A stretch of 64,000 nucleotides of DNA from an uncultured Eubacteriales bacterium (GTDB lineage Bacteria > Bacillota > Clostridia > Lachnospirales > Lachnospiraceae): assembly GCA_900319795.1 (NCBI GenBank), contig ONPU01000005.1, forward strand, positions 1 through 64,000. The letters run 5' to 3'. Below are positions 43,778-51,958 of this stretch, in pieces; positions within the stretch are counted from its first letter, which is position 1, and each line of letters opens with the position of its first letter. Under the pieces are notes generated by a model, which ran no database searches, was not told where the DNA came from, and saw nothing but the letters and a program-made list of their open reading frames with translations. The position numbers were made by a program, and so were the translations under genes.

Positions 43778-44434
43778 ATGCGGGATACAGTCACACTGCG
43801 CGGAGTTGTCATAAGGACGCAGCCAATCGGAGAATATGATAAAAGACTGGTGATTCTGACGCGTGAACGCGGAAAAATCACCGCTTTCGCGCGCGGTGTA
43901 AGAAGAGCGAAAAGTCCTCTCATCGCGGCAGTGAATCCTTTTGTATTTGCTGAGTTCGCTCTTTACGAGGGCAGGGACAGCTATACACTGGCCGGCGCGG
44001 AAGTAAAGGAGTATTTCTCGGATCTGGCCAGGATGATGCCGGCTGTATTCTACGGGTATTATGTACTTGAGATGGCAGAGTACTTCGGACAGGAAGGGCT
44101 GGAGGCCTTTGATACGGTGGACCTCATCTATGTGACGCTGAAAGCATTGATGAAAGGCAGTCTTGACCCGGATCTTATTCGGAGTATTTATGAGATTCGG
44201 AGCTTTGCGATCAACGGGGTGTACGCGGTCCCGGAGCAGAATGAAATCGGAGATGATCACATATGGAAAGCGTTCTGGTGGGCAGCGGCAGCTCCCTTTA
44301 AGAAACTCTATTCCTTTGCGTCTGATCCACAGATAGAGAAAGCAATGATCGCGGAAGCTGAGCGTGTCAGAGAGAGAAATGTAGACCGGCGATTCAAGAC
44401 ACTCGATATGATCGAGGGGATGTGCTCCGAATAA
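43778..44434 (+). CDS. recO: DNA repair protein RecO
   Basis: Mediates RecA loading in the RecFOR pathway. The N-terminal OB fold (TLRGVVIRTQPIGEYDKRLVILTRERGKITAFARGVRR) is typical, and helices follow. At 218 residues it is a little shorter than the usual 240-250, and the C-terminal zinc-finger cysteines seen in many homologues are missing; many clostridial forms vary here. GGAAG is the ribosome binding site. Confidence 0.88.
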   Translation: MRDTVTLRGVVIRTQPIGEYDKRLVILTRERGKITAFARGVRRAKSPLIAAVNPFVFAEFALYEGRDSYTLAGAEVKEYFSDLARMMPAVFYGYYVLEMAEYFGQEGLEAFDTVDLIYVTLKALMKGSLDPDLIRSIYEIRSFAINGVYAVPEQNEIGDDHIWKAFWWAAAAPFKKLYSFASDPQIEKAMIAEAERVRERNVDRRFKTLDMIEGMCSE

Positions 44435-44477
44435 ACCGGTTGAGAACCGAATTCAACTGTTGGTTTCCGGAAATGAG

Positions 44478-44506
44478 TTGCCACAGTTGTTCAATTGGCA
44501 TATACT
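44478..44506 (+). promoter_or_regulatory. Promoter of the superoxide reductase gene
   Basis: TTGCCA (44478-44483), 17 bases, TATACT (44501-44506), placing the start about 20 bases before the ATG with AAGGAGG in between. No Fur or PerR box was evident by eye. Confidence 0.65.
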
Positions 44507-44531
44507 TAAAGAAAAAAAGGAGGCTTTAAAG

Positions 44532-44906
44532 ATGAGAGTATTTAAATGTTCAAAATGCGGAAACATGCTTTTTGCCGTTATTCATCATTGCGACGGAGTG
44601 ACCTGCTGCGGTGAAAAAATGGAGATCCTTGAAGCCGGAGTGACGGATGGAGCGCTTGAAAAACATGTTCCTGCCGTTAGCGTTGACGGGAAGAACATTG
44701 CCGTTACCGTGGGAGAAGTAGAACATCCGATGCTGGAAGCCCATTATATTCAGTGGATCGCGCTTGAGACAAAGAAGGGCATTGCGGTTCGCAGACTCGA
44801 GGCTGGTCAGGAACCGAAGGCTGCATTTACCGTGGCGGATGATGATGAAGCCGTGGCTGTGTATGAATACTGCAATCTGCATGGTCTGTGGAAGAAAGAA
44901 CTGTAA
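44532..44906 (+). CDS. dfx: Desulfoferrodoxin (superoxide reductase)
   Basis: Reduces superoxide to peroxide in anaerobes without releasing oxygen. The 124 residues carry the N-terminal desulforedoxin iron site (FKCSKCGN and TCCGEKM, four Cys) and the catalytic iron site with His residues in EKHVPAV and HPMLEAHYIQW and the Cys and His of CNLHGLW. Two-iron class, complete. The glutathione peroxidase at 5.6 kb could take the peroxide further, though no physical link is shown. Confidence 0.93.
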   Translation: MRVFKCSKCGNMLFAVIHHCDGVTCCGEKMEILEAGVTDGALEKHVPAVSVDGKNIAVTVGEVEHPMLEAHYIQWIALETKKGIAVRRLEAGQEPKAAFTVADDDEAVAVYEYCNLHGLWKKEL

Positions 44907-44931
44907 ATTGAACACTGAGAAAGGGTTTCGT

Positions 44932-46140
44932 ATGAGGAGAGGTTTCATCTTTTTACTTACTGCAATACTTGCCATGCTTGTCTTTGCGATTCCGGTATCG
45001 GCGGACGAGACCTGCAAGGCTGAGGAATACCTGGAAACGTATTTCAATATTACAATTCCCGAAGAATACACACTGGAAACTGCCAATGAGGTGCTCACGT
45101 CCTTAGGCGCGGAACCGATCGAGGGAGAGGAGTTCTCGGAAGAAGCAGTTGTGAAAGCGGGTTTGAAACTGGCAGGTCTTGACGAACTTGCGCAGACCTA
45201 TATCAATGAAGAGGCTCCGGAAAAGGCGGCAGAGGTTCTTAAAGAATACGATATTACGTGCGCGGAAGAGTTTGCGCCGTACGTAGCGTGCGCGCAGGAT
45301 CTCGGACTCCTCGAAGGTGATGACATTACGGATTTTCTGTACCACTGTGTTGAGCTTGGCGGGAAGGGCCGTCACTATATCGGGCGTGTTTCGGATAGTG
45401 AGATTCTCAGCAAGGTCAATTCTGATTTGAACAGCTTCAGCATCTTCAGCGAAGAAGAACTGAACGATCTTGGTACATCGATCGTTCTGGACGGTGCCGC
45501 GACAGGATATAATCTGAAATATTCCGGCTACGACGCTCATTTTCTCGATAAGTATACGCTCAAATACGGGCACAGTGATATCAGACATGCAGTCCAGCTG
45601 ATCGGCCTTCTTCGAAGTGAGAAGATGGATGCCTATATCCAGATTGAGCCGAAGGTATCTGTTTATGAGTATATGATGGACTGGGGCGATCCGGGGGACC
45701 CGACACCCACCTATGAAGTCCGCGAGGTCGATGAGAACCGTTATCTGTGCTATGCGGTCGAATACGATCTGGAGATCGAATTTGATACGACAGAAGAGAA
45801 AGAAGCATTCCACGGGATCATTGAACGCTATGCCAAGAAATATGACGACCGTGTGGATGAGGACGGCAATATCACGAAAAAGCTTCTTGCCGAGTCGTGG
45901 TGGCAGCCGCTTTACAGTTCCTACACACCGATGGAGAATGAAGAGTTCGGAGAGCTGACGGAAAATGTCATATACGACGCGGACGGAAATTATTCGATTC
46001 ATTCGTTCACACTTCCCGAGGATGCGGAAAAAATAGCGGAAGAGACCGGGAAAATAGCTCCGGACCTGAAAGTCGGAACAGCCACGATCTATGTCAACCC
46101 CGCGTTTATGCGCTATATTAAAAATGAAGACCATCAGTAA
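44932..46140 (+). CDS. Secreted protein of unknown function (402 residues)
   Basis: The start MRRGFIFLLTAILAMLVFAI plus PVSADE is a signal peptide. The first mature segment contains YLETYFNITIPEEYTLETAN then ...EEAVVKAGLKLAGL...AQDLGLLEG, a helical pattern that faintly recalls S-layer homology repeats, but the SLH motif is not clear. The middle has a segment YEYMMDWGDPGDPTPTYEV and a region with strong alternation typical of a globular domain. I cannot name a family. It lies 25 bases after the superoxide reductase gene, so read-through is likely. A strong bidirectional terminator follows. Confidence 0.7.
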   Translation: MRRGFIFLLTAILAMLVFAIPVSADETCKAEEYLETYFNITIPEEYTLETANEVLTSLGAEPIEGEEFSEEAVVKAGLKLAGLDELAQTYINEEAPEKAAEVLKEYDITCAEEFAPYVACAQDLGLLEGDDITDFLYHCVELGGKGRHYIGRVSDSEILSKVNSDLNSFSIFSEEELNDLGTSIVLDGAATGYNLKYSGYDAHFLDKYTLKYGHSDIRHAVQLIGLLRSEKMDAYIQIEPKVSVYEYMMDWGDPGDPTPTYEVREVDENRYLCYAVEYDLEIEFDTTEEKEAFHGIIERYAKKYDDRVDEDGNITKKLLAESWWQPLYSSYTPMENEEFGELTENVIYDADGNYSIHSFTLPEDAEKIAEETGKIAPDLKVGTATIYVNPAFMRYIKNEDHQ

Positions 46141-46143
46141 GAC

Positions 46144-46175
46144 AAAAAAGATCCCCGAATCAGGGGATCTTTTTT
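46144..46175. terminator. Bidirectional terminator
   Basis: AAAAAAGATCCCC and GGGGATCTTTTTT flank a 6-base loop; A and T runs on both sides serve the gene to the left and the SGNH hydrolase gene on the minus strand. Confidence 0.92.
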
Positions 46176-46201
46176 GACGTCTGAATGACAGGATGATTGC
46201 A

Positions 46202-46855
46202 TTAAAGAGCAATAAGGAAATTGCGCAGCAGGCGATAGATACGCGCGTGGCCGTCATCGTTCGGATGGAGGCCGTCGACTGTGTAGCGGTACATCAGTCC
46301 TTCCTCCGCAGGCTGAATGCCGCTTAGCGTATAGAGATCCAGAACCGGAAGCGCGTAGTAGGCGGCGACTTCGCGGATGATCCGGACATAGTCACCGAGA
46401 CAGCCGACATTGCGCACACCTAATCCGTTAACGTTCTGGTGTTCCATCGCATAATGGATTGGCGTCATAATAACGATTTCCGCCTCCGGGTACCGCGCCA
46501 GCAGCTTCTGATACAGACAGTGCAGAGCACCGTAAAATGTATCTTCGGTCCGGTCTGTCATCCGTCCCAAAGGAGCGTCCCCGTGCCCGTAATCGTTGGT
46601 CCCTCCAAAAACCACAATCACGTCGGCATCGGGATCCATGTCGCCGACTCTGCCCGGGAAGTTCAGATCCCATCTCGGTTCGGGAGAAGGGACGCGCTGT
46701 CTGGCAATTCTCGTGCCGCCGATTCCATATCCGCGCGCGATGACTCCGTCATTGTCCGCGAGCAGCTTCCAGTAGACGCGGTCAATCGATGAAGCACCGT
46801 ATCCTTCGGTAATGCTGTCTCCGAGAAAGTTGATTTTTGTTCCTCTCAGTTCCAT
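46202..46855 (-). CDS. SGNH/GDSL hydrolase
   Basis: This 217-residue serine esterase or lipase-like protein has block I FLGDSITEGYG (catalytic Ser), the block III Asn in FGGTNDYGHGD and block V DGLHPNDDGHARI (catalytic Asp and His). There is no signal peptide, so it should act in the cytoplasm; substrates in this superfamily include acylated sugars and lipids and cannot be told from sequence. AAGGACAG precedes the ATG at 46855. It faces the secreted-protein gene. Confidence 0.88.
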   Translation of the reverse strand: MELRGTKINFLGDSITEGYGASSIDRVYWKLLADNDGVIARGYGIGGTRIARQRVPSPEPRWDLNFPGRVGDMDPDADVIVVFGGTNDYGHGDAPLGRMTDRTEDTFYGALHCLYQKLLARYPEAEIVIMTPIHYAMEHQNVNGLGVRNVGCLGDYVRIIREVAAYYALPVLDLYTLSGIQPAEEGLMYRYTVDGLHPNDDGHARIYRLLRNFLIAL

Positions 46856-46928
46856 AACTGTCCTTTCTTTTTAAACGACACGAACTGTTAAAATGCTTTT
46901 TGTGTGTGCCGAACTGTTTTCCATCTTA

Positions 46929-46958
46929 TTTTTACAATCTTCCAAATATGAATGTCAA
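46929..46958 (-). promoter_or_regulatory. Likely promoter of the SGNH hydrolase gene
   Basis: On the minus strand TTGACA (46958-46953), 18 bases and TAAAAA (46934-46929) lie about 70 bases before the start codon. The -35 box is perfect and the -10 weak. Confidence 0.45.
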
Positions 46959-46990
46959 TGATGAATGATCGATACGGTTTTAAAAACCAG

Positions 46991-47019
46991 ATGACAAGGG
47001 GAACGGAACTTGCTATAAT
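46991..47019 (+). promoter_or_regulatory. degV promoter with extended -10
   Basis: ATGACA (46991-46996), 17 bases, TATAAT (47014-47019) preceded by TGC, giving an extended -10. The leader is about 80 bases. Confidence 0.65.
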
Positions 47020-47106
47020 GGGTTCGAAAAATACTTTGCTCTTTAATGATTTGAGAGTGATCAGTGCGATGATGCAATCATTTTGCAATAAAGACTGAAA
47101 GGTTTA

Positions 47107-47997
47107 ATGATGGACGATTATATTATCAGTTGTTGTTCCACAGTTGATTCGGACAAGCAGTGGGCTGAGGAAAAAGGTGTTGCGGTAGCACATTTTCATC
47201 TTTATCTGGGAGACGATGAATATCTGGACGATTTCTATCAGTCGATTACTCCGAACGAGCTGTTCTCCAGAATGCTGGCCGGAGAGATGTCCAGAACATC
47301 TCAGGTGAATACGGAAGAATACTGCGAACTGTGGGAACCGTATCTGAAAGAGGGGAAGAATATCCTGCACCTTACGCTTTCAAGCGGAATATCCGGTACA
47401 GTCAATTCCGCGCTGACTGCCGCGGATCTTTTGAAGGACCGTTATCCGGAGCGGACTGTCCGGGTGATCGATTCGCTTTGCGCGTCCGGAGGTTATGCCC
47501 TTTTGGTAGATAAAGCCGCGGAGCTCAGGGACAGCGGCATGGGCTTTCAGGAACTGGGAGACTGGGTGGAAGAGCATAAGCTGAATGTCCTGCATCTTGT
47601 CGGTACAACCGATCTGACATTTTTTATCCGCGGAGGACGTATTTCCAAAACGGCGGGATTTTTCGGAAAAGCTTTAAATATCTGCCCGTATATTGAAGTC
47701 GACCAGAACGGAAAACTGGCAGTTCTCGGAAAAGTCCGCACAAAAAACAAGGTTTTTAAAAAGATCCTGGAAAATATGGAGGAACGTGCAGAAGACGGAC
47801 TGAATTACAGCGGAAAGGCCTACATCGGCCATTCCGAGCGTCCGGAAGATGCCATACTGTTAAAGAAGATGGTAGCAGAGACGTTCCCTCATCTTGCCGA
47901 AGAACCCCGGATCTATCCGATCGGGGCGACGATCGGGTGCCATACAGGCCCCGGGACACTGACTCTGTTCTGCTTCGGGAAGAAGAGAGACTTCTGA
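47107..47997 (+). CDS. DegV-family fatty-acid-binding protein
   Basis: The 296 residues match DegV proteins, which hold a fatty acid for the fatty acid kinase system. Visible parts are SCCSTVDSDKQWAEEKGVAVAHFH near the start (shown here in part: CSTVDSDKQW), MSRTSQVNTEEYCELWEPYL with the T-S-Q motif that contacts the carboxylate, LSSGISGTVNSA, and FFIRGGRISKTAGF with IGATIGCHTGPGTL. ATG 47107 or 47110 are both possible. Its stop codon abuts the stop codon of the opposite-strand kinase gene. Confidence 0.93.
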   Translation: MMDDYIISCCSTVDSDKQWAEEKGVAVAHFHLYLGDDEYLDDFYQSITPNELFSRMLAGEMSRTSQVNTEEYCELWEPYLKEGKNILHLTLSSGISGTVNSALTAADLLKDRYPERTVRVIDSLCASGGYALLVDKAAELRDSGMGFQELGDWVEEHKLNVLHLVGTTDLTFFIRGGRISKTAGFFGKALNICPYIEVDQNGKLAVLGKVRTKNKVFKKILENMEERAEDGLNYSGKAYIGHSERPEDAILLKKMVAETFPHLAEEPRIYPIGATIGCHTGPGTLTLFCFGKKRDF

Positions 47998-49524
47998 TTA
48001 CGCGCTCTCTTCTCCGCAAAGTTCCAGTTCGAACCAGAATGCGACGCCCTGCTCCAGATTGACGGCGCCGCATTTTTGATTATGTCCTTCCATAATCGCG
48101 CGGACGATGGACAGTCCGATACCGGACCCTCCGTATTCTCTGGTTCTGGCTTTATCCACTTTGTAGAATTTTTCAAACACGTGCGGAAGATCCGCTTCCG
48201 GGATCGGCTGTCCGGTATTGAATACCGTCACACGCACGTGTTTCTTATCGATCATATCGAAGCTGATCTCGATGATCTTTTCGCCGTCGATATGGTGTAC
48301 GGCGTTGCTCAGATAATTGGTCAGCACTTCCTCAATCTTGAATTCATCTCCCCAGACCGGAAGAGGCGCGTCATAGTTGAATTGGACGTTTGCTTCCGCT
48401 TCTTCGATCATAATCTGCATGCCGCTGATGACCCCCTTCGTCAGGACGGTGAGATCAAAACGTTCCAGCTGAACCGGGTCATTTCCGAATTCAAGCTGAT
48501 TCAGCGTAAGCAGTTTTCGAACCATCATGTTCATTTTTTCCGCTTCGTCAATGATCACTTCCGTATAGAAATCCCTGCTTTCGGGATCGTCCGCTACCTC
48601 GCGAAGGCCTTCCGCGTAGCCCTGAATCAGGGCGATCGGGGTTTTCAGCTCATGCGATACGTTGTTCAGGAACTCCTTGCGGATTTCATCCACGCGGCTC
48701 TTTCGTTCATTGTCTTTCAGAAGCTCCGTATTGGCGGACTTCAATTCGGAAATGGACTTTTCCAGAGCGTCGCTCATCTTGTTGAAGTTCCGGCCGAGCT
48801 CGCCGATTTCATTTTGCTCATTGCCGCTGTACCGCGCGTTGAAGTCCTGCGCGGCCATGCGTTTTGACAGAATGCTCAGTTCTGTGATCGGTTTCGTGTA
48901 GCGATTGGCTGCAATCCAGATGAGGATTGCGGAGATCAGAAGGACGATGATGCCGATGATCATCAGGAACCGAAGCGTGATGCGGGCTACGGATTTCATA
49001 CTCTGCAGAGGGGTCTGGAGGTAGCACCAATAGCCGTTGTCCAGCATCCCCCAAAGTTCGAGGTAATTGGTCCGGATTTTCTGCTCAGCGCTCTCCTGGA
49101 TCATGTAGGTTTCATGCTGTTCCACGATCCGAATATCATCGGTGAAAAATCCGGAATAGAAACCGAAGAGGCGGACAATCGCATTCTCCGGATTTCTGCT
49201 GGTAGAGGAGATCAGCTGGAAATCCGAGTCGCAAAGGGTAATATTGATGTTTTGCTGCTCGGAAAAGTGCGCGATTTCATCTTCCAGATCGTCATATTCC
49301 GCCGAGGTCTGGTCCAGGCTGTTCCAGATCGTTTTCAGCTGGATGGTTTTCTGGAATTTGTAAAATGGCTCGAGGCCGAATATGGCGGCCAGGCCGATTG
49401 CGAGGAGCGCAAACAGGATCATTGCGCTTAGGATCAGGGAGAGTTCGGTGCGCATCGAATAGCGGTGGCGCGATCTTCCCGAATAATGCTTTCTTTTATT
49501 TTTGACAGTAGTTTTTCCGGCCAT
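47998..49524 (-). CDS. Sensor histidine kinase with HAMP domain (orphan)
   Basis: The 508-residue protein has a first membrane helix (about 26-50), an external sensor of about 140 residues, a second helix (about 190-212), HAMP, a HisKA domain with His291 in NVSHELKTPIALIQG, and an HATPase domain (NAVHH, FNTGQPIP, GGSGIGLSI). It resembles kinases that work with OmpR-type regulators in clostridia, but no response regulator is adjacent on either side; the next gene upstream is an acyl ligase. ATG 49524 follows AGAGAAG; GTG 49533 is a weaker choice. Confidence 0.9.
   Translation of the reverse strand: MAGKTTVKNKRKHYSGRSRHRYSMRTELSLILSAMILFALLAIGLAAIFGLEPFYKFQKTIQLKTIWNSLDQTSAEYDDLEDEIAHFSEQQNINITLCDSDFQLISSTSRNPENAIVRLFGFYSGFFTDDIRIVEQHETYMIQESAEQKIRTNYLELWGMLDNGYWCYLQTPLQSMKSVARITLRFLMIIGIIVLLISAILIWIAANRYTKPITELSILSKRMAAQDFNARYSGNEQNEIGELGRNFNKMSDALEKSISELKSANTELLKDNERKSRVDEIRKEFLNNVSHELKTPIALIQGYAEGLREVADDPESRDFYTEVIIDEAEKMNMMVRKLLTLNQLEFGNDPVQLERFDLTVLTKGVISGMQIMIEEAEANVQFNYDAPLPVWGDEFKIEEVLTNYLSNAVHHIDGEKIIEISFDMIDKKHVRVTVFNTGQPIPEADLPHVFEKFYKVDKARTREYGGSGIGLSIVRAIMEGHNQKCGAVNLEQGVAFWFELELCGEESA
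48039..48077 (+). terminator. degV terminator inside the kinase coding region
   Basis: ATGCGACGCC (48039-48048) pairs with GGCGCCGCAT (48064-48073) with one mismatch and is followed by five T on the plus strand. It lies about 45-80 bases past the degV stop, within the 3' end of the opposite-strand kinase gene. Confidence 0.6.
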
Positions 49525-49576
49525 GGTGAACACTTCTCTGCTATTAGGTATTGCTGAGCCGATAGTTTTACTACGA

Positions 49577-49598
49577 GATCATTGTTTATACAATGATC
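49577..49598. promoter_or_regulatory. Palindrome upstream of the orphan kinase gene
   Basis: GATCATTGT and ACAATGATC form a perfect 9-bp inverted repeat around TTAT, between the kinase start and a minus-strand TATTAT/TATATA element. It could be an operator. Confidence 0.4.
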
Positions 49599-49708
49599 CA
49601 CGAAAGTACTTCCGGCAAGATCTGCTATATAATACAGAATTTTACAGAGAAAAAACTATCACAGATCGGAAAGTGATTCAAGAATTCGCCGGAAAAGTCA
49701 CACATTGT

Positions 49709-51094
49709 TCATAACGCGTCGGGACCTTCCTTCATTCTGTTTTCCAGGATCCATCTCTGGACTTTTCCCGTCGCTGTACGCGGAAGAGGCCTCTTTGTGA
49801 AATAGATGCCTCTTAACTGCTGCCCCCTGGGATAATCGGCCATAACTTTTTTCAGGGCTTCGAGAATTGCCGGCCGTTCTTCCGACTGTCCCCTTATGAT
49901 CAATACGGGCACCTGTGAATACTCGATCACCGCGTATTCCCGGTCCGGCAGAACCGTCTGAAGCTTCATTTCATATTCGGGCAGGAAGATCTTGGTCCCG
50001 TCCGCCAGAAGCAGGATTTCCTTTTTCCGTCCTGTAATATAAAGCTTTCCTTCTTCGTCCAGGCGGCCGAGATCTCCTGTAATGAGAATATCCCCGATGA
50101 GGGCGGCGGCGGTATCTTCGGGCCTTTTATAGTAGCCGGTCATCATAAGGTCTCCGGCTTCTATCAGGATCTCCCCGTCGTCGGAAAGGGAAATCGTCAC
50201 ATCCGGACAGGTTCTCATGGCATTCGGATCGCCTTCCGTACTTAAAGCAACCCCGGAACTGGTTTCGGTGAGTCCGTAACCGTAAGCGATTCTGATCCCC
50301 ATCGCGGAAACCGAATCGAACAATTCCCTGGGGCAGCTGCCGGCTCCGATGAGGATCAGCCTCAGCTCTTCGTTCAGAACATTGAATTTCATGAGAAATG
50401 AAAGAAGGAGAGGAACGGCTGAAATCACTGTCGGACGGAAATAGGAAAGATCCTCCAGCGAGTGACGCGGTCCTCTGCCAAGCGCGACGCGTGCGCCGCA
50501 CTGAAGTCCCCAGAGCATTCCGCAGACGAAACCGAATACATGATTCATCGGAAGCAGGTTGAGAAGGGTATCCGATTCGTCAAGAGGCAGAAGCGTGCTG
50601 CCATTCCACGCACTGGCCATGAGGCTTTGATCCGTGAGGATCACGGCTTTGACCTGTGATGTGGTTCCTGAGGTGAAGAAGAGGATCTGGTGAGGTTTAG
50701 CCTCGGAAATACCGGGGCTTGCATCTGTCCGGAGGAAGGGACGGAGTTCTTCGGCAAGTTCTGCATCTCCGAGCAGCATTTCCGCGTCGGTTTCCTCAAG
50801 CTGAAGTTCAAGGAGGGAGGCGGGAGCATGTTCGTCCAAAAGAACAGTCTGCATGCCTGAAAGCACAGAGGCGAAAATTGCCACTACAGACGGATAGGAT
50901 CCGTCGCAGATGAACGCCGCGCACTTTTTTCCCATCAGTTTAAAATCTGCTGCCCTGTGCAGGACGTCTGAATAGAAATGGCTGACAGTGGAAGAGTGGA
51001 TGCTTCCGTCTTTTTCGTACACAAAAAGAACCGCATCGGGACGAGTTTTGTTGGATTCTTCGAGAAAGTGTTCAAAACCGGTATATTTGATCAT
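49709..51094 (-). CDS. AMP-dependent acyl ligase (short form)
   Basis: This 461-residue member of the ANL adenylate-forming superfamily has the P-loop-like LFFTSGTTSQVKAVILTD (usually TSGTTG-PKG), the A5-type motif AYGYGLTETSSG, GDLGRLDEEGKLYITGRKKEIL (A7/A8) and the C-terminal catalytic Lys in RTATGKVQRW. It activates a carboxylic acid as the acyl-AMP, probably for CoA or a carrier; the acid is unknown. Compared with acyl-CoA synthetases of 500-550 residues the N-terminal part is compact. It is monocistronic. Confidence 0.85.
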   Translation of the reverse strand: MIKYTGFEHFLEESNKTRPDAVLFVYEKDGSIHSSTVSHFYSDVLHRAADFKLMGKKCAAFICDGSYPSVVAIFASVLSGMQTVLLDEHAPASLLELQLEETDAEMLLGDAELAEELRPFLRTDASPGISEAKPHQILFFTSGTTSQVKAVILTDQSLMASAWNGSTLLPLDESDTLLNLLPMNHVFGFVCGMLWGLQCGARVALGRGPRHSLEDLSYFRPTVISAVPLLLSFLMKFNVLNEELRLILIGAGSCPRELFDSVSAMGIRIAYGYGLTETSSGVALSTEGDPNAMRTCPDVTISLSDDGEILIEAGDLMMTGYYKRPEDTAAALIGDILITGDLGRLDEEGKLYITGRKKEILLLADGTKIFLPEYEMKLQTVLPDREYAVIEYSQVPVLIIRGQSEERPAILEALKKVMADYPRGQQLRGIYFTKRPLPRTATGKVQRWILENRMKEGPDAL

Positions 51095-51121
51095 CGTGAC
51101 CCTTTCGGTGAAAGTATATTA

Positions 51122-51160
51122 TTTACATCTGGAAAAGAAGCGTCAGATGTGAGATGTAAA
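51122..51160. promoter_or_regulatory. Inverted repeat upstream of the acyl ligase gene
   Basis: TTTACATCT (51122-51130) and AGATGTAAA (51152-51160) are a perfect 9-bp inverted repeat; a third AGATGT lies at 51145-51150. The sites sit 28-66 bases upstream of the acyl ligase start codon, a likely operator. The rest of 51161-51282 shows nothing I can support. Confidence 0.5.
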
Positions 51161-51282
51161 GTGTAATCACTAACTGAATCATATCATTTTTCACAACGAT
51201 TGTCCAAGAATGAGGCGACATATTATACAAATTTAGCAATTATTATTTGTATGTGACCGAATAATGACCGGGAAATCATGGC

Positions 51283-51311
51283 TTGTAAGGCTTTTTTGTC
51301 CATGCTAGAAT
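51283..51311 (+). promoter_or_regulatory. hisH promoter, giving a leaderless start
   Basis: TTGTAA (51283-51288), 17 bases, TAGAAT (51306-51311). The hisH ATG is at 51318, only six bases after the -10 box, so the expected transcription start coincides with the start codon. Confidence 0.65.
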
Positions 51312-51317
51312 AAAACC

Positions 51318-51923
51318 ATGATTGCGATAATTGACTATGATGCGGGTAATATTAAAAGTGTAGAAAAAGCATTTCAGTTTCTCGGGAAGGAAGCTGTCAT
51401 TACGCGTGATCCGAAAACCATACTGAAAGCGGATCGTGTTGTGCTGCCGGGAGTGGGAAACTTCGGAGATGCCATGGGCAATCTCGAAAAATACGGTCTT
51501 GTGCCGGTGATCGGGGAAGTCGTGGAGCAGAAGATTCCGTTCCTTGGAATCTGTGTGGGCATGCAGCTTCTGTTTGAGGGCAGTGAGGAGAGCCCCGGAG
51601 TAAAGGGTCTGGGACTTTTAAGAGGCAGCTGCCGTCGCTTTGAGGACAAACCGGGAATGAAGGTGCCTCAGATCGGATGGAATTCCATTTTTCCGATGAA
51701 CGGCGGAGATCTGTTTAAGGAGATCCCGAGCGGCTCGTATGTCTATTTTGTTCATTCCTATCACGTGGTTGTGGAGAACCTGAACGCGGTGAAGGCTGTG
51801 AGTGAGTACAGCACCATATTTCATGCTTCCGTACAAAAGGGAAATATATATGCGACACAGTTCCATCCGGAAAAATCCGGAGATGTGGGACTGTCCATAC
51901 TCAGGAATTTTCTGAAAATCTGA
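51318..51923 (+). CDS. hisH: Imidazole glycerol phosphate synthase, glutaminase subunit
   Basis: HisH splits glutamine and passes ammonia to HisF in histidine synthesis. The class I amidotransferase nucleophile is in LGICVGMQLLFEGSEE, and the His and Glu are in QFHPEKSG. The 201 residues are complete, starting MIAIIDYDAGNIKSVEKAF as in homologues, so ATG 51318 is the right start although no ribosome binding site precedes it. hisF follows after 35 bases. No other his gene is in the window. Confidence 0.95.
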   Translation: MIAIIDYDAGNIKSVEKAFQFLGKEAVITRDPKTILKADRVVLPGVGNFGDAMGNLEKYGLVPVIGEVVEQKIPFLGICVGMQLLFEGSEESPGVKGLGLLRGSCRRFEDKPGMKVPQIGWNSIFPMNGGDLFKEIPSGSYVYFVHSYHVVVENLNAVKAVSEYSTIFHASVQKGNIYATQFHPEKSGDVGLSILRNFLKI

Positions 51924-51958
51924 AGGAACAGACCTTTTAAGAATACGGGTAAACGAAT

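Noticed and set aside
48076..48867. A 263-codon plus-strand frame
   Set aside because: It is antisense to the sensor kinase gene, whose domains are complete, and it has no start signals.
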